This document shows positions 1 through 8,518 of a stretch of DNA of 14,177 nucleotides, piece after piece. Under the pieces are notes generated by a model that was not told where the DNA came from, ran no database searches, and saw only the letters and a program-made list of their open reading frames with translations. The position numbers and the translations under genes are program-made. Source of the stretch: Burkholderiales bacterium UBA2647 (lineage in GTDB: Bacteria; Pseudomonadota; Gammaproteobacteria; Burkholderiales; Burkholderiaceae_E); contig DENJ01000038.1 of assembly GCA_002359635.1 (NCBI GenBank), positions 1 through 14,177 on the forward strand, read 5' to 3'. The stretch's first letter is position 1. Each line of letters opens with the position of its first letter.

Positions 1-28
1 GTCCAGATGAAAATATCTCGTTCTAACA

Positions 29-1873
29 TCAGGTATGAAGTTTACGCCACTGACGCCATGCTTGCTCAAGCGCCTCAACACGCAAGGTCAAGACCTGAGA
101 CCAGAGTCGATGCTCACTGACATATTGCCTGGCCGACTGAGCAATCGCGCGGCGCCTGGCGTGGTTCTTGATTAAATCTTCCAGTGCCACCGCAAACTCC
201 TGTACATCGGCTGCAATCAACCCGTTCATCCCCTCATCGATGCTTGCCGCGTAAACCGTAGGCGATGCGATACAAGCCATCTCGTGGGCTGCGCACTCGA
301 TGAACTTCAGATCGCTCTTGCAAGCATTGCCCTCGTGGTCTGCCAGCGGCAAAAGCGCAATGTGGCACTGGGCAAGCAACTGATGGTACTGGTCGTAGCT
401 TAGCTGAGGCACAAAGCGCTTTTGGTCGACGCTGGCCGCCTCAAAGACTGCTCGATCCTGCAAGACGACAAGCTCAGCTTGCGGATACGCTCTAAAAACC
501 GGTGCAATGGCGCGCATAAGTTCAATGCCCTCTTGCGTCCGGTTCAAAGCCCCGAAGAAAACAGCAATTTTCTCCGCTGCAACCGCCTCAGCGCCTACAG
601 GGGTTGGGGACGATTTCAACGGGGGCAACTCAATGAGGCGGTTATCAAATAAGAGGATACGGTCATCACCGCGCACTTTTGCGATTTCCTTGGCGAGCCT
701 TGGCGTTGAAGTCACTACGCCATGGGCTGCCTTGACCGAAGCCCAGGGGGCGCGATCAAAATGCTCTTTTATCCGGGGGGCAAACAGTGAGGGATGATCA
801 TCCCACTCCGCAAGCACAAGCCAGCCCTTCGCTTCAAGCCTTTGCACCGTTTGTTGCCATTCGACAAGGCTTGAAGGCAGCTGACGCTGAACGATCAACA
901 CCTTCGGCAGGTCAAGCGGCAAGTCAGGGATTTGCGCGCTTCGTTCAAAGTAATGCACCTCCACATCGACCAGTGAACCAAAGGCAAGCAAAGGAAGTCG
1001 GGTGCGAACATCAGCAAATCCTGGCGCCATGGCAAGCATCACGATCACAAGCTTGCTGGCCCGGCTTCGGACCCGCACAGCTTGCGCAGCAGACGGCTCG
1101 GGGATGGCCTTGCCCCCTCGGATGGCCTCAGCACCGGGAATGGCCTTAGCCTCTTGAGGAGCTTTAGCACCAGGTAGCTGCGAGATGCCAAGCCTCGCTG
1201 AAGGTACCGCCCGAATCACATACTGAAGGCTTAACCACCGTTGACGGACAACCGCGAGGTCCTCAGCGGCTGACGCGATCCAGGGCTTCATCGATTCGAC
1301 GAAGGCTTCAAAGCCTTCTTTGTTGACCACAATCTCGCGGGCGCGCATTTTTGATGCTGCAAGTCCTGCACGCTGAAACAACTCCAACATCGATGAAGCG
1401 GTAAAAAAACGCAAATGCGTGCGATCCAGTAAACCTTGATCACGGTAAGAAAAATCGCCACGAAGTAATCCGTCAATAACCGTCCAGTGCCCGACATTCG
1501 GGATACAGGCAAGCAGCACACCATCGGGCGAGAGGCACGCCGCAAGCCTGCTGAGCATTGCCCAGGGATCCTTCAGGTGTTCGAGGATGTCGCCCAACAC
1601 AATGGCATCCATCGCAGCGTGCCAGGATGCCCAGGGCAATTCCACGCGGTCGCTTTCGACATCAGCGACATAGATCTCATCGAGCCGCTCAGCCGCCATC
1701 GCTGCAGGCTCTTGCATCAATTCAACGCCGATCCAATTCGCTTGCGGGTTGCGCCGTTTAAAGGCTGCACCAAGCGCTCCGGCACCGGCGCCTAGCTCAA
1801 GCACCTTGGTTGCGTGCAGCGGAATCGCAGCCAGCAAATCGGGGTTGACATTGTTATAGTAGGATGGCTTCAT
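29..1873 (-). CDS. SAM-dependent methyltransferase / glycosyltransferase fusion protein
   Basis: The protein has 614 residues in two domains. Residues 1-225 form a class I SAM-dependent methyltransferase of the Methyltransf_23/MetW-like type. It has the YYNNVNPDLL lead-in, the glycine-rich SAM loop LELGAGAGALG (26-36), an acidic end of strand 2 (GVEL, 49-52), GDILEHLKDPW (94-104) and the late RFFTASSMLELFQRAGL segment. Residues 226-272 are a low-complexity Ala/Gly/Pro linker with four hexapeptide repeats. Residues 273-614 resemble a GT-B glycosyltransferase; the C-terminal half has FFGALN, then SDLKFIECAAHEMACIAS, which resembles the nucleotide-sugar-binding region. The likely role is transfer and/or methylation of sugars on a surface glycan or glycoprotein; donor and acceptor cannot be read. 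The protein is cytoplasmic, with no signal peptide or membrane segment. The ATG at 1873 fits the family N-terminus, though no clear ribosome-binding site precedes it. The gene is divergent from the RTX protease. Confidence 0.85.
   Translation of the reverse strand: MKPSYYNNVNPDLLAAIPLHATKVLELGAGAGALGAAFKRRNPQANWIGVELMQEPAAMAAERLDEIYVADVESDRVELPWASWHAAMDAIVLGDILEHLKDPWAMLSRLAACLSPDGVLLACIPNVGHWTVIDGLLRGDFSYRDQGLLDRTHLRFFTASSMLELFQRAGLAASKMRAREIVVNKEGFEAFVESMKPWIASAAEDLAVVRQRWLSLQYVIRAVPSARLGISQLPGAKAPQEAKAIPGAEAIRGGKAIPEPSAAQAVRVRSRASKLVIVMLAMAPGFADVRTRLPLLAFGSLVDVEVHYFERSAQIPDLPLDLPKVLIVQRQLPSSLVEWQQTVQRLEAKGWLVLAEWDDHPSLFAPRIKEHFDRAPWASVKAAHGVVTSTPRLAKEIAKVRGDDRILLFDNRLIELPPLKSSPTPVGAEAVAAEKIAVFFGALNRTQEGIELMRAIAPVFRAYPQAELVVLQDRAVFEAASVDQKRFVPQLSYDQYHQLLAQCHIALLPLADHEGNACKSDLKFIECAAHEMACIASPTVYAASIDEGMNGLIAADVQEFAVALEDLIKNHARRRAIAQSARQYVSEHRLWSQVLTLRVEALEQAWRQWRKLHT
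1100..1171 (-). repeat. Four 18-nt in-frame repeats (hexapeptide linker)
   Basis: Inside the methyltransferase-glycosyltransferase gene, residues 235-258 read GAKAPQ, EAKAIP, GAEAIR, GGKAIP: four imperfect six-residue units. The DNA shows a matching 18-nt periodicity with recurring ggatggcct/ggaatggcct blocks. It sits exactly at the interdomain linker and probably expands and contracts by slippage. Confidence 0.75.
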
Positions 1874-1965
1874 CGATGGCTACATGGTTTGCATCGGGGT
1901 ATGAACGTTGTGCGCCTTGGCTTGATTTGTGAGCGTTGTTCTTATTGTGATTGAAAAAACGATCG
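1874..1965. other. Divergent intergenic region
   Basis: This stretch separates the methyltransferase-glycosyltransferase (-) from the RTX protease (+) and must hold both promoters. I see no convincing -35/-10 pair on either strand and no strong Shine-Dalgarno sequence for either gene. An in-frame stop (tga, 1948-1950) limits the protease start to TTG at 1951 or later. Confidence 0.5.
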
Positions 1966-3651
1966 ATGCCCGCCGTGCTTCAACCTACACTTGACTCGCC
2001 GCAGTTGGCTGCCTGGCTTAGCCCGCCTTTGCCTGACAGTGCGCCTTACTGGGTTCAGGCTCTGATCGGCCCGAATATGGCCTACTTGATCCGGTCGGCA
2101 CCGTCGGATCGGATTTTGTTTTATACCTTTGCCGAATCGATGCCAGAGTATTTCGCTTTGGATAACAACGACGAGGGTTTTGCGCCGATTCCCATCGAAC
2201 AGCGCGCAGCGGTGCGAGCGATGTTTGCCCGGCTTGAGCAAGTGATTGATCTCCACTTTGTGGAAACCAATAACCCGATCCAGCAAGGCACGATTGCCTT
2301 GATGACAAACCGTCAACAACGCACCGATGGCTACGCTTGGGGACCGGGCTTTTCGCTTAAAGCCTATGATGTAATGCTCGATAACGAACCACCGCTAAAG
2401 TTTGCCGATGGTCAATACGATGCGCTCACGCTGATCCATGAAGTGAGCCACGCCCTTGGCTTGAGGCATTCGTTTGAAGGCAGCCAACGCTTTGACAGCG
2501 GTGGCAATGACCCAAGCTTGAGCGGCGCTGAAGAATCCACGGTCTGGACCGTGATGAGCTATACAAGCTATAAAGATCAGTATCGCGCAGAGCTCCGGCC
2601 CTTTGACATTGCTGCATTACAATGGCTCTACGGACCTTCAAAGATCGCCAGATTGGGCGATGATCGCTATATGCTTCGAAGCACCGAAGCGAATTTCATT
2701 TGGGATAGTGCTGGTTTTGACACCCTTGATGCCTCGGGTCTGGACGCAGTAAGGCGCGACTACTTTGGCAGTCCTGTGGGCGAAACAAGCGACTTGAGAC
2801 TCGTTCTGGACTTACGACCAGGTACCAAGGGATTTATCGATAACGCTTTTGACCGGATCAGTCTGCCTGGCCAGATCACCGTCAATGCTGGCACAGTGAT
2901 TGAAGCTGTCGTGGGTACCGCAAGCCGGGACTGGGTCTACGGCAACGAGGTGGCAAATCGACTAGAGGGGCGCGCCGGGGACGATTTGCTCGTAGGCCGC
3001 GAAGGTGACGATAGCCTTTTCGGCGGCGAAGGTGCTGACTCGCTTATGGGCGGACCCGGATCGGATTTTCTCGACGGAGGAAGGGGCACCGACTGGGCAT
3101 TCTTTGAAGGTCCCCGTTCAAGTTATCGGATCAGCCCACAAGCCAGCGGTCGCTACCTCATTCAGACACAAACCGCTAATGGGATGCAAATTGATCAACT
3201 CGTCGATCTTGAGCGTTTGCACTTTTCCGATGGCACGGTGATCTTGAAGGAGGATCCTCAAGGCTATTGGGCTGTGCGCATGATTGCGCTTCTTGGCGGG
3301 CCTTCGAGGCTTCAAGAAAAAGCGCTCAGCGGCTATGCGATCAACGCGCTCGATCAGGGCATGCCACGTGCCGATTTGGCGCGCCTCGGTATCAGCGCAA
3401 TGGTCGGTGAGAAAGCGAGCACGCGTGATCTCATCGCCAAGTCCTATGCCATCTTCTGGCAAAGCGGTCTTCTTGCACAGGCGCCAAGCGATCAAGACAT
3501 CGATGCACTCAACGCTGCAGCGCTCGGTGCGGCCATGGACGCCTCCGCGCTGCTGCTTTGGGCATGTGAGCTTCCGGTCACCGAGACATTGGTTGCACTC
3601 GCTGGAATCAATGAGCAGGGCCTGGCTGTGTTGTGGCCGCCAGCTGTTTAG
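1966..3651 (+). CDS. Serralysin-like RTX metalloprotease (peptidase M10 family)
   Basis: This is a zinc metalloendopeptidase of the serralysin group, predicted to be secreted by a type I system because it has no N-terminal signal peptide and carries RTX repeats. The ORF opens at TTG 1951, directly after a stop; ATG 1966 (561 residues) is preferred, though neither has a good ribosome-binding site. Numbered from ATG 1966, the catalytic domain spans about 1-220. It has the complete motif HEVSHALGLRH (158-168) and a canonical Met-turn TVMSYT with its tyrosine. A beta-roll follows (about 336-378) with glycine/aspartate nonapeptides such as GREGDDSLF and GGEGADSLM. The last about 150 residues are helical (LSGYAINALDQGM...) and resemble a DUF4214-type region; the 1216-residue paralogue has a related tail. 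The 3' end overlaps the convergent glycosyltransferase by 44 bp. Family assignment is secure; substrate unknown. Confidence 0.9.
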   Translation: MPAVLQPTLDSPQLAAWLSPPLPDSAPYWVQALIGPNMAYLIRSAPSDRILFYTFAESMPEYFALDNNDEGFAPIPIEQRAAVRAMFARLEQVIDLHFVETNNPIQQGTIALMTNRQQRTDGYAWGPGFSLKAYDVMLDNEPPLKFADGQYDALTLIHEVSHALGLRHSFEGSQRFDSGGNDPSLSGAEESTVWTVMSYTSYKDQYRAELRPFDIAALQWLYGPSKIARLGDDRYMLRSTEANFIWDSAGFDTLDASGLDAVRRDYFGSPVGETSDLRLVLDLRPGTKGFIDNAFDRISLPGQITVNAGTVIEAVVGTASRDWVYGNEVANRLEGRAGDDLLVGREGDDSLFGGEGADSLMGGPGSDFLDGGRGTDWAFFEGPRSSYRISPQASGRYLIQTQTANGMQIDQLVDLERLHFSDGTVILKEDPQGYWAVRMIALLGGPSRLQEKALSGYAINALDQGMPRADLARLGISAMVGEKASTRDLIAKSYAIFWQSGLLAQAPSDQDIDALNAAALGAAMDASALLLWACELPVTETLVALAGINEQGLAVLWPPAV

Positions 3652-5329
3652 CGCCTTCAAAGCGCACGATGCCCAGTTTGGCGAGCCACGCCAGAGCACG
3701 AAGGCCGTGGGGGGCGCGCGTATCGCCTAACACCGCCGCAACAGCGCGTGCTTTGGAACTTCGGCCGGGACTTTGATCTAAAAAATCGATCATTAAACGA
3801 AACTCCTGAACATTCGGCATCACCTGCAAGGTGTAGTTCACCATGGCCAGCGATAACAAGCGCTCGAATGTCTCAAATGCGTTGTTCTCTGAGAGGCAGA
3901 CCACGCTGTCTTCGTTGAGTACCGCACTCGGATAGTCAGCAAAGCCATGCATCGGATCCAAGCGGGCGGGCCAAAGCCGCGACCGAGGGCTTGCTGAGGC
4001 GCGCAGCTCCCTTAAAGCGTCCCATAAAGCTTCGTATTGCGTCATCACCACCGACCAGTCGAAACGCTCTTGCGCCTGAGTTCGGCCAGCAAGCCCCATT
4101 TGCCTTCGAAGCTCAGGTGAGCAGAAAAGCTGCACAAAAGCCTGCGTGGCCGCCTCGATATCCACACTCACAAAAGACGCGCTATGGCCGCAATACATAT
4201 CATAGCTATCAATGTCCAAGGCATGACGCAAGGCTAGATCTGCGCCAAGCCCTCCGTGTGGCATCCAGCTCGGAATCCTAAATCCATCTACAGCGTCTCG
4301 AACACTATCTTTATAACCATTCCAGTCGCTCACAACCAGCGGCAAGCCGCTGGCCATCGCTTCAATCGGTGTGATACCAAAAGTTTCCTGAATGTTGTCA
4401 GAAAGCGAGCAAAATACATCGGCCGATGCCCAGGCCTTTTCACGCGTTGCCGCTTCGCGTCCGTCCAGCGTGAGCACCCCAAGCGAAGGAGCAGCAAGGG
4501 CTACAGCGTCCCGGTAAGCCTTGGCAATGTGCTCGTTTGCATGCCAGCCACATTCGATCAAACGCAGTCGTGCATGCGGCGGCAAAAGGCCGGCGTGCTG
4601 GCTTTGCATCCGCGCCCAGGCCCGCTCGAGTGCAAGATACATCGGTAGCGGATGCGCTTTTGCATGGAAGGAAAGCCGGCCCACATAAAGCACAACGATA
4701 TCGTCCGGGCCGATGCCCAATTGCTCGCGCGCGGTGATTCGAGCTTGCGCGCTGAATTTAAAGTCCTCGACATGAATTCCCAGCGGAATCACCGGCAGTT
4801 GGGGCAAGACAATTTTTGTAACACCCAAGCGCTCTTTTAAATAATCCACATGCGCTTGTAACAGGCGTTCGACGTTTGATTTCACAGCCTTTGATGTGCA
4901 AATCACTGCGTCCCATGGCTGCACAGGCGCATCAAGCCACGCTGCAATCGCATCCATGGCCCGCGCCGATGAGGTGGTGTGGGTGATGCCACAAAGACTC
5001 CAGGACTGGTGTCCAAACGCTGCGCGCTGCCAGGCAAACTCGGCAAGTCCGGGCCCTGGATAATAAATGCAGCCGGGCTCACGAAGCTTCGCAAGATTAC
5101 GCCGATTGATGGTGTGTAGCCTGCCCTTGCGCCCATAGCGTTTTAAGGCATCCGACACATCGTGGGCCATTTCAGGTTTTTCAAGCTGAAGCCAGAAGTC
5201 CTCCCCTTTGGCATAGCGCAAAAAACCCCTCAGAAACGACTCGCCGGCGGCATTGCGGCCCATGAGTTTTGGCCCAGCGGTGGTGTAGGCCTCTGGGTGA
5301 TAAAAAACGCAAGGATTCAAAACATTCAA
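3608..5329 (-). CDS. Glycosyltransferase family 4 protein with C-terminal extension
   Basis: A 573-residue cytoplasmic GT-B glycosyltransferase of the GT4 (RfaB-like) superfamily, expected to move a sugar from a nucleotide-activated donor to a glycan or protein. Visible marks are VVLYVGRLSFHAKAH (start of the C-terminal Rossmann half), LIECGWHANEH, and the EX7E motif with E315 and E323 in QETFGITPIEAMASGLPLVV. Residues from about 455 to 573 lie beyond the usual GT4 domain and have no recognised fold; they include HGLRALAWLAKLGIVRF, possibly a small helical domain. The start is a TTG at 5329: the next upstream in-frame stop is near 5362, no ATG is available, and the N-terminal MNVLNPCVFYHPEAYTT looks like genuine family sequence. 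The gene lies 38 bp after DUF1501 on the same strand, so it is probably the last gene of that operon. Its 3' end overlaps the opposing protease gene. Confidence 0.88.
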   Translation of the reverse strand: MNVLNPCVFYHPEAYTTAGPKLMGRNAAGESFLRGFLRYAKGEDFWLQLEKPEMAHDVSDALKRYGRKGRLHTINRRNLAKLREPGCIYYPGPGLAEFAWQRAAFGHQSWSLCGITHTTSSARAMDAIAAWLDAPVQPWDAVICTSKAVKSNVERLLQAHVDYLKERLGVTKIVLPQLPVIPLGIHVEDFKFSAQARITAREQLGIGPDDIVVLYVGRLSFHAKAHPLPMYLALERAWARMQSQHAGLLPPHARLRLIECGWHANEHIAKAYRDAVALAAPSLGVLTLDGREAATREKAWASADVFCSLSDNIQETFGITPIEAMASGLPLVVSDWNGYKDSVRDAVDGFRIPSWMPHGGLGADLALRHALDIDSYDMYCGHSASFVSVDIEAATQAFVQLFCSPELRRQMGLAGRTQAQERFDWSVVMTQYEALWDALRELRASASPRSRLWPARLDPMHGFADYPSAVLNEDSVVCLSENNAFETFERLLSLAMVNYTLQVMPNVQEFRLMIDFLDQSPGRSSKARAVAAVLGDTRAPHGLRALAWLAKLGIVRFEGAKQLAATTQPGPAH

Positions 5330-5367
5330 CAGGCTTGGCTCAAGATGGGAGCTGTTTGCTCAGTGGC

Positions 5368-6738
5368 TTAGCTGAAGATGGGTAGTGTTTTATCTTTGAA
5401 ATTGGCAAGGTTCGGAAAAACCCGGGTGAATCGATCGCCGGAAAGCCCTAGCCACTGCATAAGGCTTGCAGCAAGCTGATCACTTGCGTAATCGGGTACC
5501 CATCGTCCCTTTTTCCACGTGTCGCCATCATCGACGCCGCCCAGGACCAGACTGGGGATGCGACCATAAACCTGCCCACCTCGAATCGGTGCACCCATCA
5601 CGAACCAGTGATTGCCCCATGCGTGATCGGTACCCTGACCTGCCGGCTGCAGGGTCCGCCCAAACTCACTCATCACAACCACGACCACATCACGGTCCAG
5701 ATTGCGAAGGCGCAACTCTGCATCAAAGGCGGCCAGAGCTTGCGCGGTTTGTTGGACCTGGATATCCAAGGCAACGCCTTCTTCGGTCCCGCGCTGGGTC
5801 AGATGCGTATCGAAGTTTCCAAAATCTGTAAAAAAGAGCTGTCTGCGAACACCCTCCGACTTGAATACCGGCATCAGGCTAGCAATGTGTGAAAGGTCGC
5901 TTCCGAGCCTGTTGTTGGGAAACAGGGTGCGATTTTTCGCCGCCTTTTGCTCAGCCACCGAGAGCGCCATCGCATCATTGAACGAGGCCGAAAGCGAGCT
6001 GGCGAACTCGTTTTCGATCGGGTTTCTTGACTGGAAATGTCCCAGCGACTCAACCAATTGGGTCCAGCGATTGTTGCTGTCACCCAGATCGGCGCGACCC
6101 CACCAGCGGGTACCGTTTGAATTCGCCAAGGTCATACGCGAGCGCAGACCCGTCACGAGTGTGTTATCAAAGGCATAGCTTACAACGGGCAAGCTCCGGA
6201 CCAACTCGCTCGGTAGCAGCTCCATGGCACGTCCACCCCAGCCATTGACGATATCACTGGGATCCCAGCCCTGCACGATATTGACCTGTTCGGAGTGCGA
6301 CATCAAAAAGGGCGGGACAGCCACTTCGTTGTTGCGCCACTGCGCTGCCGTCAACGGCCTCACGAGCGCACCAATGTTTGCCACCCAGGCCAGACGCCCC
6401 TGCTGATACAAGGGCAGCAGGCTTTGCATACCAGGATGCATCCCAAGGCTGCCCTGCCCATAACCTGCAATTGGAATCAATTCATCGCGCTTCAAAGCGA
6501 GATTGGGTCTGGCTGCGCTATAGTCTTTGTATCCAGCATCTAAAGGCACCAGCATATCGTTGCCGTCAAAACCGCCCTTCAGAAACACCACCACCAGTGA
6601 CTTGTAATCAGCCGCATTCGCACTGGGCAGCGACGATAAGGCAAGTGCGGTGGAAAGGCTCGCACCCAGGCTGTAACGATTGAAAAGGCCGCCCGCGGCA
6701 AATCTGCTGGCATCGGTCAAAAAAGATCGACGATTCAT
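5368..6738 (-). CDS. DUF1501 domain-containing protein, Tat-type signal
   Basis: The 456-residue protein belongs to DUF1501, a family with an alkaline phosphatase/sulfatase-like fold and mostly unknown function. The N-terminus MNRRSFLTDASRFAAGG carries a twin-arginine-like motif (RRSFL), followed by a hydrophobic stretch and an SANA-A cleavage-like site around residue 42, so export through Tat is likely. Family signatures are VFLKGGFDGNDMLVPL (51-66), VVMSEFGRTLQPAG (SEFGR at 357-361) and GTDHAWGNHWFVMG (H372). The length is normal for the family and the frame is intact. The ATG overlaps the DUF1800 stop codon (ATGA, 6735-6738), which indicates translational coupling. DUF1501 and DUF1800 are commonly adjacent in proteobacteria and planctomycetes and are presumed to act together in the envelope. 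No specific substrate can be claimed. Confidence 0.93.
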   Translation of the reverse strand: MNRRSFLTDASRFAAGGLFNRYSLGASLSTALALSSLPSANAADYKSLVVVFLKGGFDGNDMLVPLDAGYKDYSAARPNLALKRDELIPIAGYGQGSLGMHPGMQSLLPLYQQGRLAWVANIGALVRPLTAAQWRNNEVAVPPFLMSHSEQVNIVQGWDPSDIVNGWGGRAMELLPSELVRSLPVVSYAFDNTLVTGLRSRMTLANSNGTRWWGRADLGDSNNRWTQLVESLGHFQSRNPIENEFASSLSASFNDAMALSVAEQKAAKNRTLFPNNRLGSDLSHIASLMPVFKSEGVRRQLFFTDFGNFDTHLTQRGTEEGVALDIQVQQTAQALAAFDAELRLRNLDRDVVVVVMSEFGRTLQPAGQGTDHAWGNHWFVMGAPIRGGQVYGRIPSLVLGGVDDGDTWKKGRWVPDYASDQLAASLMQWLGLSGDRFTRVFPNLANFKDKTLPIFS

Positions 6739-8414
6739 TTAATCACCCCGAAAGCCGGTGTTGTGAGCATGAAAGTCATCACCAGGGCAGCACGTTGTCC
6801 GGTGTTTTCCCTACTGGTTTCATTGAGCAAAACCTTGGATGCATCCCGCAGCACCGGAGACATGGAGCCCTTGAATAGGCGCTGATTCATCAACTCCATA
6901 AAGGCATCGGGCGACCGACTCAGCGCCTGGACATAGGCATCGAATTGGCATTGCGCATCGCGCAGCGCTTTGCCGTCGTCACCGTAGACCTGAGACAGAC
7001 CACCGAGTCGGTCGCGAAACTCTTTTGAATCGAGCAGTTTTTGCTCAGGCGCGAGCACATTGCTGCCCGGGGCCCGATGCATCGGCGAGAAAAAGCTGAA
7101 TACCGAGGGTGCAGCAAGCGGCTTTTGGTTTGAAAAGCCATACACTTCATAACGATTCCAGGGCATGGTGATCGGCTGCTTGCACTCAAGCGCTCGCATC
7201 ACAGAGACCGACTGCAAGACAGGTTCCTTGATCCGCCCGACCCGCAATTCACGGAACGAGGGATCGTCGGCACGACGCGCCTCGGGGTCGAGCAAGATCG
7301 CCTTAGCCACAGCGGCCAGGTCACCGCGCTTGCCCTTGCCATTGTTCTCAAAAACAGCAACGACTCGCGCGACGTATTCAGGCGATGGGTCGCTTGAAAC
7401 CATGGCCTGAATCAGTCGAAACACAACGAACGGGCCGGTATTGGGATGATTTGACAAAATGTCAGCGACCGCCCGCGCGTCCTTCTCTGCCCCCTGGGCC
7501 GCAGGGATCGACATGCCGAGCACCCGTTTTGCGCCATCGTCATGGCTACCGGCCCAGCCGGGAATCATGGCCTTTTCGTAGCCCGCCCAGTTCGGGTGAT
7601 TCAATGCACCCTCCTTTTGAACATGTCGATTATCAAACTCCCAGCCGGTCAGTGCGCGTGTGATGTCTTGCACATCGGCTTGGCTGTAGGTTTCAAGCGG
7701 TTTGCCGCTGCTGTTTTTCACAACGCTTCCATCGCGATTGAGCATAAAGACGCCCACGGTGAAAAGTTGCATCAACTCCCGGCCAAAGTTCTCGTTTAAA
7801 AAACAGTCGGGGCAGGCGCCCTGGCGGCGATTCTGGTTATTGTCAAGATACTGGCCCATGGCAGGACTTCGGATCACCTGATAGAGCAACTCACTGTATG
7901 AGCCCAGCGCCTGGCGCTGCAACATGTTGAAGTACTCTGTAACGCCATAGGGATTCACCTTGTTCTGAGAAACCACAATAAAGTTTGAGAGCGCCCAGGT
8001 CATGCGCATCCTGAGTTGGTCGGGAGCCGACAAAAATGCCTTTGAGGTCTCGATCTGATTAAAGCCCCAGTTGAGTTTGCCTTGCTCTTTGTCAAGAAGG
8101 TTTAGATCGCGCCAGACCAGCAAGGGCTTGCCATCGATTTGGGTGGGTGGCAGCGCGAGCTGTCGATCGATCCAGTCGGCATAGCCAAGGCTTTGCACCT
8201 CGGCGATTGACGCGGCGTTTGACCCAAAGCTTGCCTGATCCAAAAACCGGGCCGCGGCATAGGCCTTGACACTGCTCGGCCTCGAAGCTTCTATGCTGAC
8301 TTGTCCGCTTGCAGGAAGCAAGCTCGGCTTGTTGGAGGGCGAAGGCGCATCGCCACAGGCAGACAGGCCCAAGGCGGTAGCAAGAACCCATGCGATCAAT
8401 CGATTCAAAGCCAT
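6735..8414 (-). CDS. DUF1800 family lipoprotein
   Basis: A full-length DUF1800 protein of about 560 residues. The N-terminal motif AARFLDQASFGSNAASIAEVQ, the central RMRMTWALSNFIVVS, the highly characteristic NENFGRELMQLFTVGV and DVQDITRALTGW are all present. The leader MALNRLIAWVLATALGLSAC ends in a lipobox (LSAC), so the product is probably a lipoprotein; the Ser/Pro-rich stretch that follows is a typical tether. The start is uncertain because an 18-nt tandem duplication spans the 5' end: in-frame candidates are TTG 8453, ATG 8432, ATG 8414 and TTG 8408. GGAG (8416-8419) is only 1 nt from ATG 8414 but 7 nt from TTG 8408, so TTG 8408 (MNRLIAW...) may be the true start. The gene lies 104 bp (or 65 bp from the longest start) downstream of the giant RTX gene and is coupled to DUF1501. 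It probably acts with DUF1501 at the envelope; the activity is unknown. Confidence 0.9.
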   Translation of the reverse strand: MALNRLIAWVLATALGLSACGDAPSPSNKPSLLPASGQVSIEASRPSSVKAYAAARFLDQASFGSNAASIAEVQSLGYADWIDRQLALPPTQIDGKPLLVWRDLNLLDKEQGKLNWGFNQIETSKAFLSAPDQLRMRMTWALSNFIVVSQNKVNPYGVTEYFNMLQRQALGSYSELLYQVIRSPAMGQYLDNNQNRRQGACPDCFLNENFGRELMQLFTVGVFMLNRDGSVVKNSSGKPLETYSQADVQDITRALTGWEFDNRHVQKEGALNHPNWAGYEKAMIPGWAGSHDDGAKRVLGMSIPAAQGAEKDARAVADILSNHPNTGPFVVFRLIQAMVSSDPSPEYVARVVAVFENNGKGKRGDLAAVAKAILLDPEARRADDPSFRELRVGRIKEPVLQSVSVMRALECKQPITMPWNRYEVYGFSNQKPLAAPSVFSFFSPMHRAPGSNVLAPEQKLLDSKEFRDRLGGLSQVYGDDGKALRDAQCQFDAYVQALSRSPDAFMELMNQRLFKGSMSPVLRDASKVLLNETSRENTGQRAALVMTFMLTTPAFGVIK

Positions 8415-8446
8415 TCTCCGAAACAAAGCCATTCTCCGAAATATAA
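8411..8446 (-). repeat. 18-nt tandem duplication across the DUF1800 start
   Basis: Two adjacent 18-nt units (8411-8428 and 8429-8446) share ccattctccgaaa; the second diverges only at its end. On the minus strand each unit reads cggagaATGgctttg, so both a Shine-Dalgarno-like GGAG and a potential start codon are duplicated. In the longest reading frame this gives MALIFRR-MALFRR-MALNR. Confidence 0.85.
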
Positions 8447-8518
8447 GCGCCAACCCTCAAGGGCAGGACCTTGTTCAAAAAAGCGCATCGCCTGAGCCTG
8501 TGCCTGCATCATCGGTTG

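Noticed and set aside
3118..3699. A 193-codon minus-strand frame antisense to the RTX protease C-terminus
   Set aside because: It lies opposite a clearly homologous coding region, has no recognisable motif and looks like a mirror of GC-rich codons.
5702..6178. A 158-codon plus-strand frame inside the DUF1501 gene
   Set aside because: Antisense to a conserved family protein, with no motif of its own.
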